Below, one piece after another: positions 25,647 through 35,028 of a DNA stretch of 64,000 bases. The stretch's first letter is position 1. Each line of letters begins with the position of its first letter. The stretch spans positions 62,001 to 126,000 of the forward strand of contig NZ_CAIT01000006.1 in the NCBI RefSeq assembly GCF_000296815.2, in the 5' to 3' direction. Position numbers and translations under genes: made by a program. The notes beneath the pieces were generated by a model that saw only the letters and a program-made list of their open reading frames with translations, was not told the origin of the DNA and made no database searches. This DNA comes from Fibrisoma limi BUZ 3 (GTDB lineage Bacteria; Bacteroidota; Bacteroidia; Cytophagales; Spirosomataceae).

Positions 25647-26750
25647 TCACTGTTCAATACTCGCTACGTTGGCCGATACAGTTTCGTTAACGATCTGGCA
25701 GATACGGTCTACATCCGATTCCGGCAGATCCGGGTAAAGCGGCAGTGCCAGAACGCGCAGGGCAATATCTTCCGATACAGGGCAGGGTTGTGCCAGATGC
25801 GCCACAAACGGCAGCGTATTCAGCGACGGATAAAAATAGCGCCGGGGCAGAATTTCATTGCGTTTCAATGCGTCAACAACCTGCAGCAGCTTCGCTTCCG
25901 ATTCAAAGACGACCGGGTAATAGGCGTAGTTGTAGTCAACGCCCGGGGTTAGAGTCGGGCGGGTTATGTTCTCGAAGTCGAGTCGCGTATCGTACCAGCT
26001 AAATACCTGTTTGCGGGCGGCAATTAAACTGGGCACTTTGGGCAGGTTGCATAAGCCCATGGCCGCGTGGAACTCCGAGTTTTTGGCGTTGATGCCGATG
26101 CTGTAATAATCGTCGTTGCGATGCCCGAAGGAACGGTAGAAATGAAGTTTCTGCGCCATTTCGTCGCTATCGGTCACAATGCAGCCACCCTCGACGGTAT
26201 GAAACACCTTCGTCGCGTGGAAGCTGCACGTACTCAGATCGCCGTAGCTCAGAATAGAGCGGCCATTGTACGTAGCCCCGAACGTGTGAGCCGCGTCGTA
26301 GATAACCTTGAGACCGTATTTATCCGCAATGGCCTGAATCTGTTCAACGCGGCAGGCATTGCCATACACGTGCGTAGCCATGATAGCCTGCGTGTTCTCG
26401 GTAATCAGCGGCTCAATTTTATCGGGGTCGATGCAGTAATCATCCGGCCGGATGTCAGCGAAAACAGGCGTACAGCCTTCCCACAAAATGGCGTTGGTCG
26501 TAGCCACGTAGGAAAAGGGCGTCGTGATGACTTCCTTGGTAATATCCAGCGCCTTGAGGGCCATCTGGAGCACAACGGTGCCGTTGGTGCAGAATTTCAG
26601 GTGACGGACGCCCAGATACTCTTTTAGCTGACTTTCCAGCTCACGTAGTAGTGGGCCGTCGTTGGTCAGGTGTACCCGTTCCCAGATGCCCTCCAGGTAA
26701 CGGTTGTATTCCTCAAGATCCGGCAGGTATGATTTTGTGACGTTGATCAT
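25647..26750 (-). CDS. DegT/DnrJ/EryC1/StrS-family sugar aminotransferase
   Basis: 367 residues, PLP-dependent. The Schiff-base lysine is K181 in SFHATKVFHTVEGG, the pyridine-nitrogen Asp is D152 in VIYDAAHTFGA, and TTPFSYVATTNAILWEG and RNDDYYSIGINAKNSEFHA are family blocks for nucleotide-sugar aminotransferases. It converts a keto sugar nucleotide (for example a dTDP-4-keto or 3-keto-6-deoxyhexose) to the amino sugar using glutamate. The acyltransferase, WbqC protein and formyltransferase in the same locus may act next. Position of amination cannot be decided; VioA- and FdtB-like roles are both possible. The start is ATG. Confidence 0.92.
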   Translation of the reverse strand: MINVTKSYLPDLEEYNRYLEGIWERVHLTNDGPLLRELESQLKEYLGVRHLKFCTNGTVVLQMALKALDITKEVITTPFSYVATTNAILWEGCTPVFADIRPDDYCIDPDKIEPLITENTQAIMATHVYGNACRVEQIQAIADKYGLKVIYDAAHTFGATYNGRSILSYGDLSTCSFHATKVFHTVEGGCIVTDSDEMAQKLHFYRSFGHRNDDYYSIGINAKNSEFHAAMGLCNLPKVPSLIAARKQVFSWYDTRLDFENITRPTLTPGVDYNYAYYPVVFESEAKLLQVVDALKRNEILPRRYFYPSLNTLPFVAHLAQPCPVSEDIALRVLALPLYPDLPESDVDRICQIVNETVSANVASIEQ

Positions 26751-26767
26751 AATCAGTTTACGGTTAA

Positions 26768-26808
26768 CGGTTTACAGTTTTAAGTCCTTCAACCGAAAAC
26801 TGCAACCG
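26768..26808. repeat. Imperfect inverted repeat between ABC-ATPase and aminotransferase genes
   Basis: CGGTTTACAGTTTT (26768-26781) and AAAACTGCAACCG (26796-26808) are complementary apart from one unpaired base, with a 14-base loop. It lies just after the Wzt-like stop site on the reverse side, i.e. between the Wzt-like gene and the aminotransferase start. A hairpin or dispersed repeat is possible. Confidence 0.5.
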
Positions 26809-26814
26809 ATGACC

Positions 26815-28074
26815 TTATTTTGCTGGTACTTCTTCCAGGGCTTCCATCTCAAACCGGAACTGCGGCCGAACGTAACCCGGCCACTTTCCGTACCAGGCCA
26901 CCCCTTCGCGGTAATCTTCGACGTCGAAGGTAAGCCCTTCTTCCAGTTGGAACAAAGGCGTAACGGTGTCCTTAACGACCATCACCGAGATGGTGTACGA
27001 CCCGTCGTTCAGGAAATAGCCCGGAATCAGGCATTCGCCCGCAATCAACCCTTTACCGTAGGGCAGGGATTGCGTACCGACGTTGAAAATGCACTCGCCC
27101 GTCAGCGAGTTCAGGTGCAGGCTCAGGTTCAGGTTGGCCCGCTCCATCATGTTCCAGAACTCGAACCGCACCCGCATGGGCGTCCGGACGTCGATATGCG
27201 TTGTGTTATCAGGGTATTCGGGGATAAGCTCGATCCGACGGATACGTACCAGATCATTGCCGGGGGCCTCTTCGGGCGTATCCCACTGGCGAGCCAGTCG
27301 GGTTTTTGAAACCTTACTCAGGTAGGATTGAATAACCTGGTTGGTTTCGCCCTGCTCGACCAGTCGGCCTTTCTCGAAAAACAGCGTTTTGTTGCAGAGG
27401 GCCTGTACGGCTGTCAGGTTATGGCTGACGAACAGGATAGTCCGGCCGCTCGTCGATACGTCGCGCATCTTACCCAGACTCTTTTTCTGAAACTCGGCGT
27501 CGCCCACGGCCAGAACTTCGTCCACAATCATAATTTCGGGATCAAGGTGGGCCGCAATGGCAAAACCCAGCCGCACGTACATACCCGATGAATACCGCTT
27601 TACGGGCGTGTCCAGAAACTTCTCAACCCCGGCAAAGGCAACAATTTCGTCGAAGTGCTTCCGGATTTCGCTCCGGGTCATACCCAGCAGCGAGCCGTTG
27701 AGGTAAATATTTTCGCGGCCGGTCAGTTCGGGGTGGAAGCCCGTTCCAACTTCAAGTAGGCTGGCTACGCGGCCCCGGATGCGAACGGAACCGGTGGTCG
27801 GCTCAATGATTTTACTCAGAATTTTCAACAGGGTGGATTTACCGGCACCATTGTGTCCCACGATACCCACCCGATCGCCCTGCTCGATGGTGAAACTAAC
27901 ATCGCGCAGGGCCCAGAACTCCTCCCGCGTCAAACCTGACTCTACCTGTTTTCCCCGCCCAAACCACTGCCGGAAGTTTTCGGCCACCACATCGCGCAGG
28001 GTATTGACGCCCTTGCCGCGCTGGTGGTCAATGATGTACTGTTTGCTAATATTCTCGACGGTAATGACAGACAT
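26815..28074 (-). CDS. Wzt-type polysaccharide ABC transporter ATP-binding protein
   Basis: 419 residues. The ABC ATPase half (about 1-245) has Walker A GHNGAGKSTLLK, the signature YSSGMYVRLGFA and Walker B IMIVDEVLAVGD, then the switch His in LFVSHNL. After residue 250 there is a Wzt C-terminal carbohydrate-binding-like beta-sandwich (RIRRIELIPEYPD, VRFEFWNMMERANLNLSLHL, IPGYFLNDGSYTISVMV), typical of exporters that recognise the glycan end. With the permease at 28127 it forms an ABC-2 exporter moving the lipid-linked chain to the periplasm. It has 52 bases between it and the permease upstream. Confidence 0.95.
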   Translation of the reverse strand: MSVITVENISKQYIIDHQRGKGVNTLRDVVAENFRQWFGRGKQVESGLTREEFWALRDVSFTIEQGDRVGIVGHNGAGKSTLLKILSKIIEPTTGSVRIRGRVASLLEVGTGFHPELTGRENIYLNGSLLGMTRSEIRKHFDEIVAFAGVEKFLDTPVKRYSSGMYVRLGFAIAAHLDPEIMIVDEVLAVGDAEFQKKSLGKMRDVSTSGRTILFVSHNLTAVQALCNKTLFFEKGRLVEQGETNQVIQSYLSKVSKTRLARQWDTPEEAPGNDLVRIRRIELIPEYPDNTTHIDVRTPMRVRFEFWNMMERANLNLSLHLNSLTGECIFNVGTQSLPYGKGLIAGECLIPGYFLNDGSYTISVMVVKDTVTPLFQLEEGLTFDVEDYREGVAWYGKWPGYVRPQFRFEMEALEEVPAK

Positions 28075-28126
28075 GGTGACTGCTGGTGAGTTGGTCAGTC
28101 GATCAACTGATTAACGGACCGACTGG

Positions 28127-28957
28127 TTAAATGTCATCAACAAAGGTATTCTCGCGCTTCCGGAAAAAATAGACCGAGGCTGCCAGACAGACCGCAACCA
28201 TCAGCACGGATACTAAGATACTTTGCGGGTTGAAAAACGCCTTCTCGCCGAGTAAGGCCCAGCGGAAGCCGTCAATAATACCAACCAGCGGATTCAGAAT
28301 GTAAAATTTATAAAACCATTTATCGGCTACGATCCGGCTGCTGTAGGCAATCGGGCAGACGTAAAAACCGACCTGCACCAGAAATGGGATCAACTGGCCA
28401 ATATCCCGGAATCGTACGTTGATTACCGCAAAAAATAAGCCGAACGCAAACGATGCCAGCAGGGCCAGCAGCATAAACACCGGCAGGAACAGAATGTGCC
28501 AGTCGGGCACGAACCGGTACCAGGCCGCAATCAGAATAAATAACCCGAGTGACACCAAAAAGTCTAAAAAACTAACGGCCACCGCGCTGAGGGGCATGAT
28601 GAGCCGCGGGAAATACACCTTTGTGACGAGGTTGGCGTTCAGGGTCACACTGTTGCTGACCTGCGTGAAGGCATTAGCAAAAAACGTCCAGACCGTAATA
28701 CCCGCCAGGACCATCAGTGGATACGGTATCCCTGGTTCGGCTGGTAGTTTGGCAATGACGCTGAAGACCAGCACCATAATGAGCATGGTTGTCAGCGGAC
28801 GAATGACACTCCAGGCTGTGCCGAGGGCCGTCTGTTTGTACCGGACGGAGATGTCGCGCATGGACAGGATGAACAACAGCTCACGGTTCCGCCACAGATC
28901 GCGCCAGTAATGCCGCTCAGCGCGACCAGGTTGAATAACTACTTCGTGTGTTTTCAT
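28127..28957 (-). CDS. Wzm-type polysaccharide ABC-2 transporter permease
   Basis: About 276 residues with six membrane helices after a cytoplasmic amphipathic N-terminus (HYWRDLWRNRELLFILSMRD). LFILSMRDISVRYKQTALGTAW and VINVRFRDIGQL are diagnostic of O-antigen and teichoic-acid exporter permeases. The ATG at 28957 is preferred to the TTG at 28963. It pairs with the ATP-binding protein at 26815 and lies 42 bases after the Wzz-like gene upstream. Confidence 0.95.
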   Translation of the reverse strand: MKTHEVVIQPGRAERHYWRDLWRNRELLFILSMRDISVRYKQTALGTAWSVIRPLTTMLIMVLVFSVIAKLPAEPGIPYPLMVLAGITVWTFFANAFTQVSNSVTLNANLVTKVYFPRLIMPLSAVAVSFLDFLVSLGLFILIAAWYRFVPDWHILFLPVFMLLALLASFAFGLFFAVINVRFRDIGQLIPFLVQVGFYVCPIAYSSRIVADKWFYKFYILNPLVGIIDGFRWALLGEKAFFNPQSILVSVLMVAVCLAASVYFFRKRENTFVDDI

Positions 28958-28999
28958 TAACAAAAGTCAGGCAGGATAGCCTGGTAGTGACCTTTCGGC

Positions 29000-30106
29000 T
29001 TATTCTTCCCGCATGATGGAGCGGAAGGTCTCGCGCAAAAATACAACGATTACGCTTAGCAACAGACCCAGGGCAACGCCGATCTGAAACCCAACGGGGG
29101 TGATGATTTCTTTGTACAGCGGAAACGCCACCGGCTCGATAATGGTGAAGAGCGGAGCTTCCCGGATCATGGAAAGCCGCATGTTCTCGGCACTTTGCAA
29201 CGCCTGGTAGTACAGCGTGGTCAGGAAGGTCGAGTTTCGGCTCAGCTTGGTTTCCTGAATACGGCCCTCTGCAACCACTACCTGCTGGTTCTGGTCAATG
29301 TATTTGGCCAGTCTGTTTTCAGTTCCGGTGAGTAGCCGATACAACGAGTCGGCCCGGTTTGTGAGCAGTTCCGACATTTCCTTGGTTTTCTTGGTCTGCT
29401 TCTCCCGATAGTCCTGCTCAATAGTTTTCAGGTGGTTGTCAACGAAGGCGGCTGCCAATTGCTCATCCTGCATACTGCCCCGCAGTTCCATAAACGACGA
29501 CTTCCGCTCGGGCTGCGTTACGTTAAATTCCGTATCGATACGGCCGTAGATCTGGGCCATTGCAATGGCTTCCTGCTTGGTGTATTCCTTCGGCGTTTTG
29601 GCCCGGGGAAACGAGAAAGCCCGCAGTGTATCGCTTTTTTCCCACTCTTCATCCCGGATGCCGCTGTGCTGGATATAGTAGTTGACCAGCAGGGTATCCT
29701 TGCCGTTGATGTTGACGGTTTTCATCAGCGTCTTTTCAACGACCGGCCGCGATTTGGCGTAAATCAGGAAGTTGTCACCCACGAAGATGCTCGCATCCGG
29801 GGCGGCCTGGCTCAGACCAAACGCGCTGGCCAGTTGCCCCAGTTCACCAAAGGCGCTTGAGGGACTACCCCCCCCCAGGTTAAACTTCATCGTAGCGGTA
29901 TAGACCGGCTTCTTTTCGTGCGTAATGTCGTAGATGAAGCCAATGGCGGCTCCAATGCCCGTCAGAATGACCAGCAGCAGCCAGTTACGTCGAAAGACGT
30001 TCTTGAGCTGATAGACACGTAGCACAACTGCCTTGGGCGAAATCTGATCGGGAGGCAGTGGCCGCGTTACCAGATTGGTTGTATCCGTTGATGAGTTGGC
30101 ATTCAT
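29000..30106 (-). CDS. Wzz/GumC-like chain-length determinant (no kinase domain)
   Basis: 368 residues with two membrane helices: one near residue 40 (WLLLVILTGIGAAIGFIYDI) and one near the C-terminus (about 338-358, GFQIGVALGLLLSVIVVFL). Between them is a periplasmic region with a coiled coil (EQDYREKQTKKTKEMSELLTN). A PxxP-like stretch before the second helix (FPLYKEIITP) matches the Wzz proline-rich motif. It ends soon after the second helix, so it lacks the C-terminal tyrosine-kinase domain of many GumC/Wzc proteins. It probably sets glycan length and contacts the SLBB channel encoded just upstream (19-base gap). Confidence 0.9.
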   Translation of the reverse strand: MNANSSTDTTNLVTRPLPPDQISPKAVVLRVYQLKNVFRRNWLLLVILTGIGAAIGFIYDITHEKKPVYTATMKFNLGGGSPSSAFGELGQLASAFGLSQAAPDASIFVGDNFLIYAKSRPVVEKTLMKTVNINGKDTLLVNYYIQHSGIRDEEWEKSDTLRAFSFPRAKTPKEYTKQEAIAMAQIYGRIDTEFNVTQPERKSSFMELRGSMQDEQLAAAFVDNHLKTIEQDYREKQTKKTKEMSELLTNRADSLYRLLTGTENRLAKYIDQNQQVVVAEGRIQETKLSRNSTFLTTLYYQALQSAENMRLSMIREAPLFTIIEPVAFPLYKEIITPVGFQIGVALGLLLSVIVVFLRETFRSIMREE

Positions 30107-30124
30107 ACAGTTTCTTTCTTCAGG

Positions 30125-32791
30125 TTAGTTGGCAACCCGGGTCAGGGCGATGACCAGGCCAATTACAGAAAGGAGCGACGAAATCGTACCCGCCGTTGAA
30201 CTCAGGATCTGCTGTGGCGTTAACGGCGTAGAGGTCTGTTTCGGTACAATTACTTCTGAACCGGGCTCCACACGCGGATAGATGTTGAAGAACATAAACT
30301 TCCGGGTGCGGTCTACCGAGCCATTGGCGTACACAACAAACGATTTCCGGCGCTGTGATTTTGAGGTAAAGCCACCCGCCTGGCTGATGTAATCCTGGAA
30401 GGTTTGGCCGCCCCGGTACTTCACTGTTGTCGGCATCAGGACTTCGCCCTGAACACGTACCGTTTCCAGTAATTTCGGGATGCGCAGCAGGTCACCTTCC
30501 TGCACCAGAATGTCCTCCGACGAACCTGGCTTCTCCAGAATTTTCCGGAGATTAATGCCAATCGATTCTTCCTGATCGGGAGCAAGCGCTTCGGTTTCAA
30601 CCACCGCTTTACTACCAGCCGCATCCGAAATATCAGTAACCGACTGATTCCGGCGGGCAATCTCGTCGGCGCTCAGTTTGACGCGCCGGATCAGCGTAGC
30701 ACCGGCCGGATACGCCTGGGGCGTCAAGCCACCGGCCAGCCCAATCAGATCCGAAATCTTCTGGTCTTTACTGCGAATCGGATATTCACCCGGAACAATC
30801 ACCTCACCTTCAACCCGAGCGTACGTCTGAATCAGGTAATTCGGCGACCGGCGAACGATAATCTGGTCGAACGGCTCCAGCACAAACTTGTTGTCATCGC
30901 TGCTCATTGACAGATCCCGGTTTACGTTGAAGCGGTAAATATCGGCAATCTGGGCTGATGCAGACCGGGGATCAACGTCTTTTTTCCGGCGTACCACTTC
31001 CACCTGCGAAGCCGCTGCCGACTCCTTCAGGCCACCTACACGAAGCAGCGCGTCGTTAAGCGTCATGTTCGCCATATACTGAATGCCTTCGTTCGGGATG
31101 TTTACCTCACCCTGCACGGAGATGTTAGCCTGTTCTGCCAGATCGAACTTCGACGTAATGATCACCTGGTCTTCCCGCTGGAGCGGAACGTCCGGCTGAT
31201 TGCCATTCAGGATGTCGGCCAGATTGACCGTAATGTTTTCGATCGCGAGGTCTTCGCGCGTCCGGATGATATTGATCCGGCCTACAAACGCGTCTCCTCT
31301 CAGCCCTTCGGCATTCTGAATGAGTTGTTTCAGCGTTTTGTTCTGATCGAGCGAATACTGACCCGGGCGGAAAACGGCCCCTTCGATAGTGATCTGGTTT
31401 TCGAAGCGATCCAGCAACTGCTCGACCGTTACGAGGTCGCCGTCCTGCATATCAAACTGAGCGAACTGATCGGATGTTACGTCAATCACCTTACGCTCGC
31501 GGTCGGTCAGACGCGTCACCTTGATCCGGCCTTTATAGGCGTTGGCCGCAAAGCCGCCGGCGTAGTACAGCAGCCGATCGAGGGATTCTTCCGGCAGCAG
31601 TTCGAAAATGTTGTTCCGTTTAACTGTTCCCGTGATTTCGACCCGCGATACAAACGTCCCGAACCGGATCACGTCGTTGTCGCGTAGGGGCACATCGTTA
31701 CGTTGCGTACCGGTCAGCAGGTAATCGTACAAATCCAGCGTTGCTACTACCTTGTTGTTGCGGATAAGCTGGACTTTACGGAACGAGCCCAGTTCGTTCG
31801 GACCACCGGCCTGATAGATGGCATTCATCACCGTCGACAGCGACGACAGCGTATAGGTTCCTGGCCGGACCGCTTCGCCCAGGACCGATACCCGGATGCT
31901 GCGGATGTTGCCCAGCGTAACCTCCAGGAATGTATTGGCCGCTCCGTAGGACGACGATCGTAGACCCACGTACCGCTTAGCTAACCGGCCGGTGATGCGG
32001 GCTTTGGCCTGTTCGATGGTCAGGCCGGCCACGTAAACGGGGCCAATACCCGTAGCCTGCCCGAAGTAGACATTACCTTCCGGCGAAACGGTCTGGCTGA
32101 AATCCGTTTCCGAATAGCCATACATTTGGATATTGAGCTGATCGCCGGGCCCGACGATGTAGTTGCGGGGGGTCGCAATGTTCAGATTCGGCTGAAACGT
32201 TTGCTCCAGGTTCGGGTCGTTGAACAGGCTGTAGCCAAAAAGTTTTTGGCGCGTTTCCTCACGTTCTCTCCGGCGGGCCGCTTCGTAGCCGTCTTCCAGG
32301 GCCTCCTGCGTTGTGGTTGGTTGTTGATTTAGTGAGTCGGACAACACTTCGCCCGTCTGGCTGGTTTGGCCATTGGCGGCCTGCCGACCGTTGCCGGGCT
32401 GATTTACCGGTCCGTTCACCTGCCGGCCAGATTGCTGATTTATGCCCGGGGCCTGACTACTACGTCCGTTTGGCTGCGTTGTATTATTCAGGGTACCGTT
32501 GGTACGGTTGCCCGGTACATTGACATTATTTGGTACGGTGACCGGTCCCCGACCGGGTACATTGACGGTTGAGCCCGGTTGCAGCGTACCTGTTCCGCCT
32601 CGCGATGGAATAGAGCCGGGCTGTGTAGTGACCCCTCCGGGCATGGTTGGCGTGATCTGAGCGCGAACCGACAGGCTGCCGGTCATCAGCAAAAAAGCGA
32701 GCAGCCAATAGCTGAGTCGGCGGTTAGACAAAAAAAATGCGGAAGTTGAAGAATTTAGCCTGAAGTTGTGGTTAATTCGGGATTTTTGCAT
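30125..32791 (-). CDS. Large SLBB-domain polysaccharide export protein (Wza-like)
   Basis: About 888 residues. The Met at 32791 precedes a signal peptide (hydrophobic SYWLLAFLLMTGSLSVRAQ) and is chosen over the start at 32872; the longer frame adds 27 residues with no signal. Next comes a low-complexity N/Q/G/T-rich stretch (about 30-165), then a poly-export domain (NYIVGPGDQLNIQMYG), then several SLBB repeats (e.g. IRSIRVSVLGEAVRPGTYTL, ITIEGAVFRPGQYSLDQN, ISVQGEVNIPNEGIQYM, YARVEGEVIVPGEYPI, VRVQGEVLMPTTVKY). It ends with a hydrophobic helix (SLLSVIGLVIALTRV). No lipoprotein Cys is seen. It is longer than E. coli Wza (379 aa), as usual in Bacteroidota. It probably forms the outer-membrane exit for the glycan and is the first gene of the run. 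Confidence 0.92.
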   Translation of the reverse strand: MQKSRINHNFRLNSSTSAFFLSNRRLSYWLLAFLLMTGSLSVRAQITPTMPGGVTTQPGSIPSRGGTGTLQPGSTVNVPGRGPVTVPNNVNVPGNRTNGTLNNTTQPNGRSSQAPGINQQSGRQVNGPVNQPGNGRQAANGQTSQTGEVLSDSLNQQPTTTQEALEDGYEAARRREREETRQKLFGYSLFNDPNLEQTFQPNLNIATPRNYIVGPGDQLNIQMYGYSETDFSQTVSPEGNVYFGQATGIGPVYVAGLTIEQAKARITGRLAKRYVGLRSSSYGAANTFLEVTLGNIRSIRVSVLGEAVRPGTYTLSSLSTVMNAIYQAGGPNELGSFRKVQLIRNNKVVATLDLYDYLLTGTQRNDVPLRDNDVIRFGTFVSRVEITGTVKRNNIFELLPEESLDRLLYYAGGFAANAYKGRIKVTRLTDRERKVIDVTSDQFAQFDMQDGDLVTVEQLLDRFENQITIEGAVFRPGQYSLDQNKTLKQLIQNAEGLRGDAFVGRINIIRTREDLAIENITVNLADILNGNQPDVPLQREDQVIITSKFDLAEQANISVQGEVNIPNEGIQYMANMTLNDALLRVGGLKESAAASQVEVVRRKKDVDPRSASAQIADIYRFNVNRDLSMSSDDNKFVLEPFDQIIVRRSPNYLIQTYARVEGEVIVPGEYPIRSKDQKISDLIGLAGGLTPQAYPAGATLIRRVKLSADEIARRNQSVTDISDAAGSKAVVETEALAPDQEESIGINLRKILEKPGSSEDILVQEGDLLRIPKLLETVRVQGEVLMPTTVKYRGGQTFQDYISQAGGFTSKSQRRKSFVVYANGSVDRTRKFMFFNIYPRVEPGSEVIVPKQTSTPLTPQQILSSTAGTISSLLSVIGLVIALTRVAN

Positions 32792-32944
32792 ATTTTTAAG
32801 ATGTCGAAACCCCCTGGCTAACCAACGTTGAGGGTTTGTATGTAACGACACAAACGTGGCCATAGTACGCATGGCGGTTCAGTCGGCAAAATAAGTGAAC
32901 TTTTTTTGTTTTATCAGCAAGTTTCCTATTCAGCGGAAGGTTTT

Positions 32945-33003
32945 CATACGCTTATTCGTATGCGTATAATTTTTCTAATGTCTGGAATTGACAAATATTG
33001 TCA
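32945..33003. promoter_or_regulatory. Two short inverted repeats in the divergent region before parE
   Basis: CATACG-CTTATT-CGTATG (32945-32962) and TGACAA-ATA-TTGTCA (32989-33003) both have the size of dimeric repressor sites. They lie in the 252-base gap between the divergent SLBB export gene and parE, 41-99 bases before the parE ATG. The regulator is unknown. Confidence 0.4.
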
Positions 33004-33043
33004 CCTACCGATGGTTTAGGACATTTTCACGTTAAAACCCTTT

Positions 33044-34936
33044 ATGGCAGATTCGATAAATCAGAACGTACAGTACAACGAAGACAGTATTCGATCCCTT
33101 GATTGGCGCGAGCATATTCGCCTGCGGCCTGGTATGTACATTGGTAAACTCGGCGACGGCTCGGCCGCCGACGATGGTATCTACGTGCTGCTGAAAGAAA
33201 CCATTGATAACTGCATCGACGAGCACGTAATGGGCTTCGGCAAAACCATTGAGGTGCGCGTGACCGATCACCGCGTGGAGGTGCGTGACTATGGCCGGGG
33301 TATTCCTCTGGGGAAAGTTGTCGAGGTAGTATCGAAAATTAATACCGGCGGTAAATACGATTCAGGAGCTTTTCAGAAGTCGGTTGGGCTCAATGGGGTC
33401 GGTACGAAAGCCGTAAACGCCCTGTCGACGTACTTCCGGGTGCAATCGTTCCGCGATGGCCGGACCGTCTGGGCCGAGTTTGAGCGGGGTGAACTCAAGC
33501 ATAAAGGTGAGGATGCTACCTCCGAGCGGAACGGGACGCTCATCATTTTCGAGCCGGACGATACGGTTTTCAAGCATTTTCATTTCATTCCCCAGTTTCT
33601 GGAAAAAATGATCTGGAATTACTGCTACCTGAATGCCGGCCTGACCATCGTTTTCAACAAGCAGAAATATATTTCGCAGAACGGCCTGCTCGATCTCCTG
33701 CGCAACAATACGGACGAGGATGCGCTGCGCTATCCAATCATTCACCTAAAAGGGCATGATATTGAGATCGCCCTTTCGCACGGTAATGCCTACGGCGAAG
33801 AATATTATTCGTTCGTTAACGGTCAGAATACAACCCAGCACGGTACGCACCTCAATGCGCTGAAGGAAGCGCTTGTGGAGACCGTGCGGAAACACTTTGA
33901 CAAGAACTACGAAACCACCGACATCCGGGCCAGTATCATTGCGGCTATCAGTATCCGGGTGCAGGAACCGGTGTTTGAATCGCAGACCAAGACCAAGCTG
34001 GGTTCCATCAATATGTCGCCTGAGCCGAACGCGCAGTCCGTTAACTCCTTTGTTAAGGACTTTGTAAAAGAGCGCCTGGACGACTACCTGCATATGAACC
34101 CGGCCGTAAAGGATGCACTGAAGAAACGGATCGAGCAGTCGGAGCGGGAACGTAAGGAACTGGCGGGTATTAAAAAACTGGCGAACGAACGCGCCAAGAA
34201 GGCCAGCCTGCATAATAAAAAATTGCGCGACTGCCGGGTTCATCTGCCCGACGTCAAAGCCGACGATCGATACCAGACGACTCTGTTCATTACGGAAGGA
34301 GATTCGGCCAGCGGCTCCATCACCAAGTCGCGGAACGTACAGTTGCAGGCGGTGTTCAGCCTCCGTGGAAAACCCCTGAACTGCTTTGGACTTACCAAGA
34401 AGGTGGTGTACGAGAACGAAGAGTTCAACCTGCTGCAGCACGCCCTCGATATCGAAGACGGCCTGGATGGACTGCGCTACAACCGTATCGTGATTGCTAC
34501 CGACGCCGATGTCGATGGTATGCACATCCGGTTGCTGATGCTGACCTTCTTCCTGCAATTCTTCCCCGATCTGGTCCGGAATGGTCACCTGTATATCCTC
34601 GAAACCCCTCTGTTCCGCGTACGTAACCCCAAGAATCATAAAGAAACGACGTACTGCTATTCGGAAGAGGAAAAACAGAAGGCCATCGATAAACTGACCA
34701 AAGGCGGCAAGAAAGTGGAGATTACCCGCTTTAAAGGATTGGGTGAGATTTCGCCGGAGGAGTTTGGTCTGTTTATCGGCGAGAACATGCGGCTGGAACC
34801 CGTTATTATGGAGAAAGAAACCTCCGTTCCGAAGCTGCTGAGTTACTACATGGGCAAAAATACGCCCGATCGCCAGCGGTTCATCATCGATAACCTGCGG
34901 ATTGAGAAGGACGTAGAAGAAGCTGCGCTGGTATAA
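33044..34936 (+). CDS. parE: DNA topoisomerase IV subunit B
   Basis: 630 residues, with the type IIA topoisomerase B layout: GHKL ATPase ([39 protein letters not shown]), transducer domain with the ATP-contacting QTKTKLG lysine loop, and a TOPRIM domain with E418 in [11 protein letters not shown] and [10 protein letters not shown]. The C-terminal block [15 protein letters not shown] is also conserved. The length and lack of the long E. coli-type GyrB insertion fit ParE of Bacteroidota. With ParC it decatenates daughter chromosomes. parC is not in the window on either side. The start is ATG at 33044. Confidence 0.9.
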   Translation: MADSINQNVQYNEDSIRSLDWREHIRLRPGMYIGKLGDGSAADDGIYVLLKETIDNCIDEHVMGFGKTIEVRVTDHRVEVRDYGRGIPLGKVVEVVSKINTGGKYDSGAFQKSVGLNGVGTKAVNALSTYFRVQSFRDGRTVWAEFERGELKHKGEDATSERNGTLIIFEPDDTVFKHFHFIPQFLEKMIWNYCYLNAGLTIVFNKQKYISQNGLLDLLRNNTDEDALRYPIIHLKGHDIEIALSHGNAYGEEYYSFVNGQNTTQHGTHLNALKEALVETVRKHFDKNYETTDIRASIIAAISIRVQEPVFESQTKTKLGSINMSPEPNAQSVNSFVKDFVKERLDDYLHMNPAVKDALKKRIEQSERERKELAGIKKLANERAKKASLHNKKLRDCRVHLPDVKADDRYQTTLFITEGDSASGSITKSRNVQLQAVFSLRGKPLNCFGLTKKVVYENEEFNLLQHALDIEDGLDGLRYNRIVIATDADVDGMHIRLLMLTFFLQFFPDLVRNGHLYILETPLFRVRNPKNHKETTYCYSEEEKQKAIDKLTKGGKKVEITRFKGLGEISPEEFGLFIGENMRLEPVIMEKETSVPKLLSYYMGKNTPDRQRFIIDNLRIEKDVEEAALV

Positions 34937-34960
34937 CCTCTGATTAATTCTGAAACATCA

Positions 34961-35002
34961 AAAACGCCAACGGCCGACAGTGATGTCGGCCGTTGGCGTT
35001 TT
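34961..35002. terminator. Bidirectional terminator between parE and the FAS1 gene
   Basis: Perfect 19-bp arms (AAAACGCCAACGGCCGACA and complement) with a 4-base loop, ending in A- and T-runs on the two sides. It lies between convergent genes, so it can serve both strands. Confidence 0.9.
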
Positions 35003-35028
35003 CAGTTGCTTGTCCGGATAGTCGGTGG

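Noticed and set aside
33746-34639. Long minus-strand open frame (about 297 codons) opposite parE
   Set aside because: It mirrors the codon bias of a strongly conserved plus-strand gene and shows no protein-like pattern.
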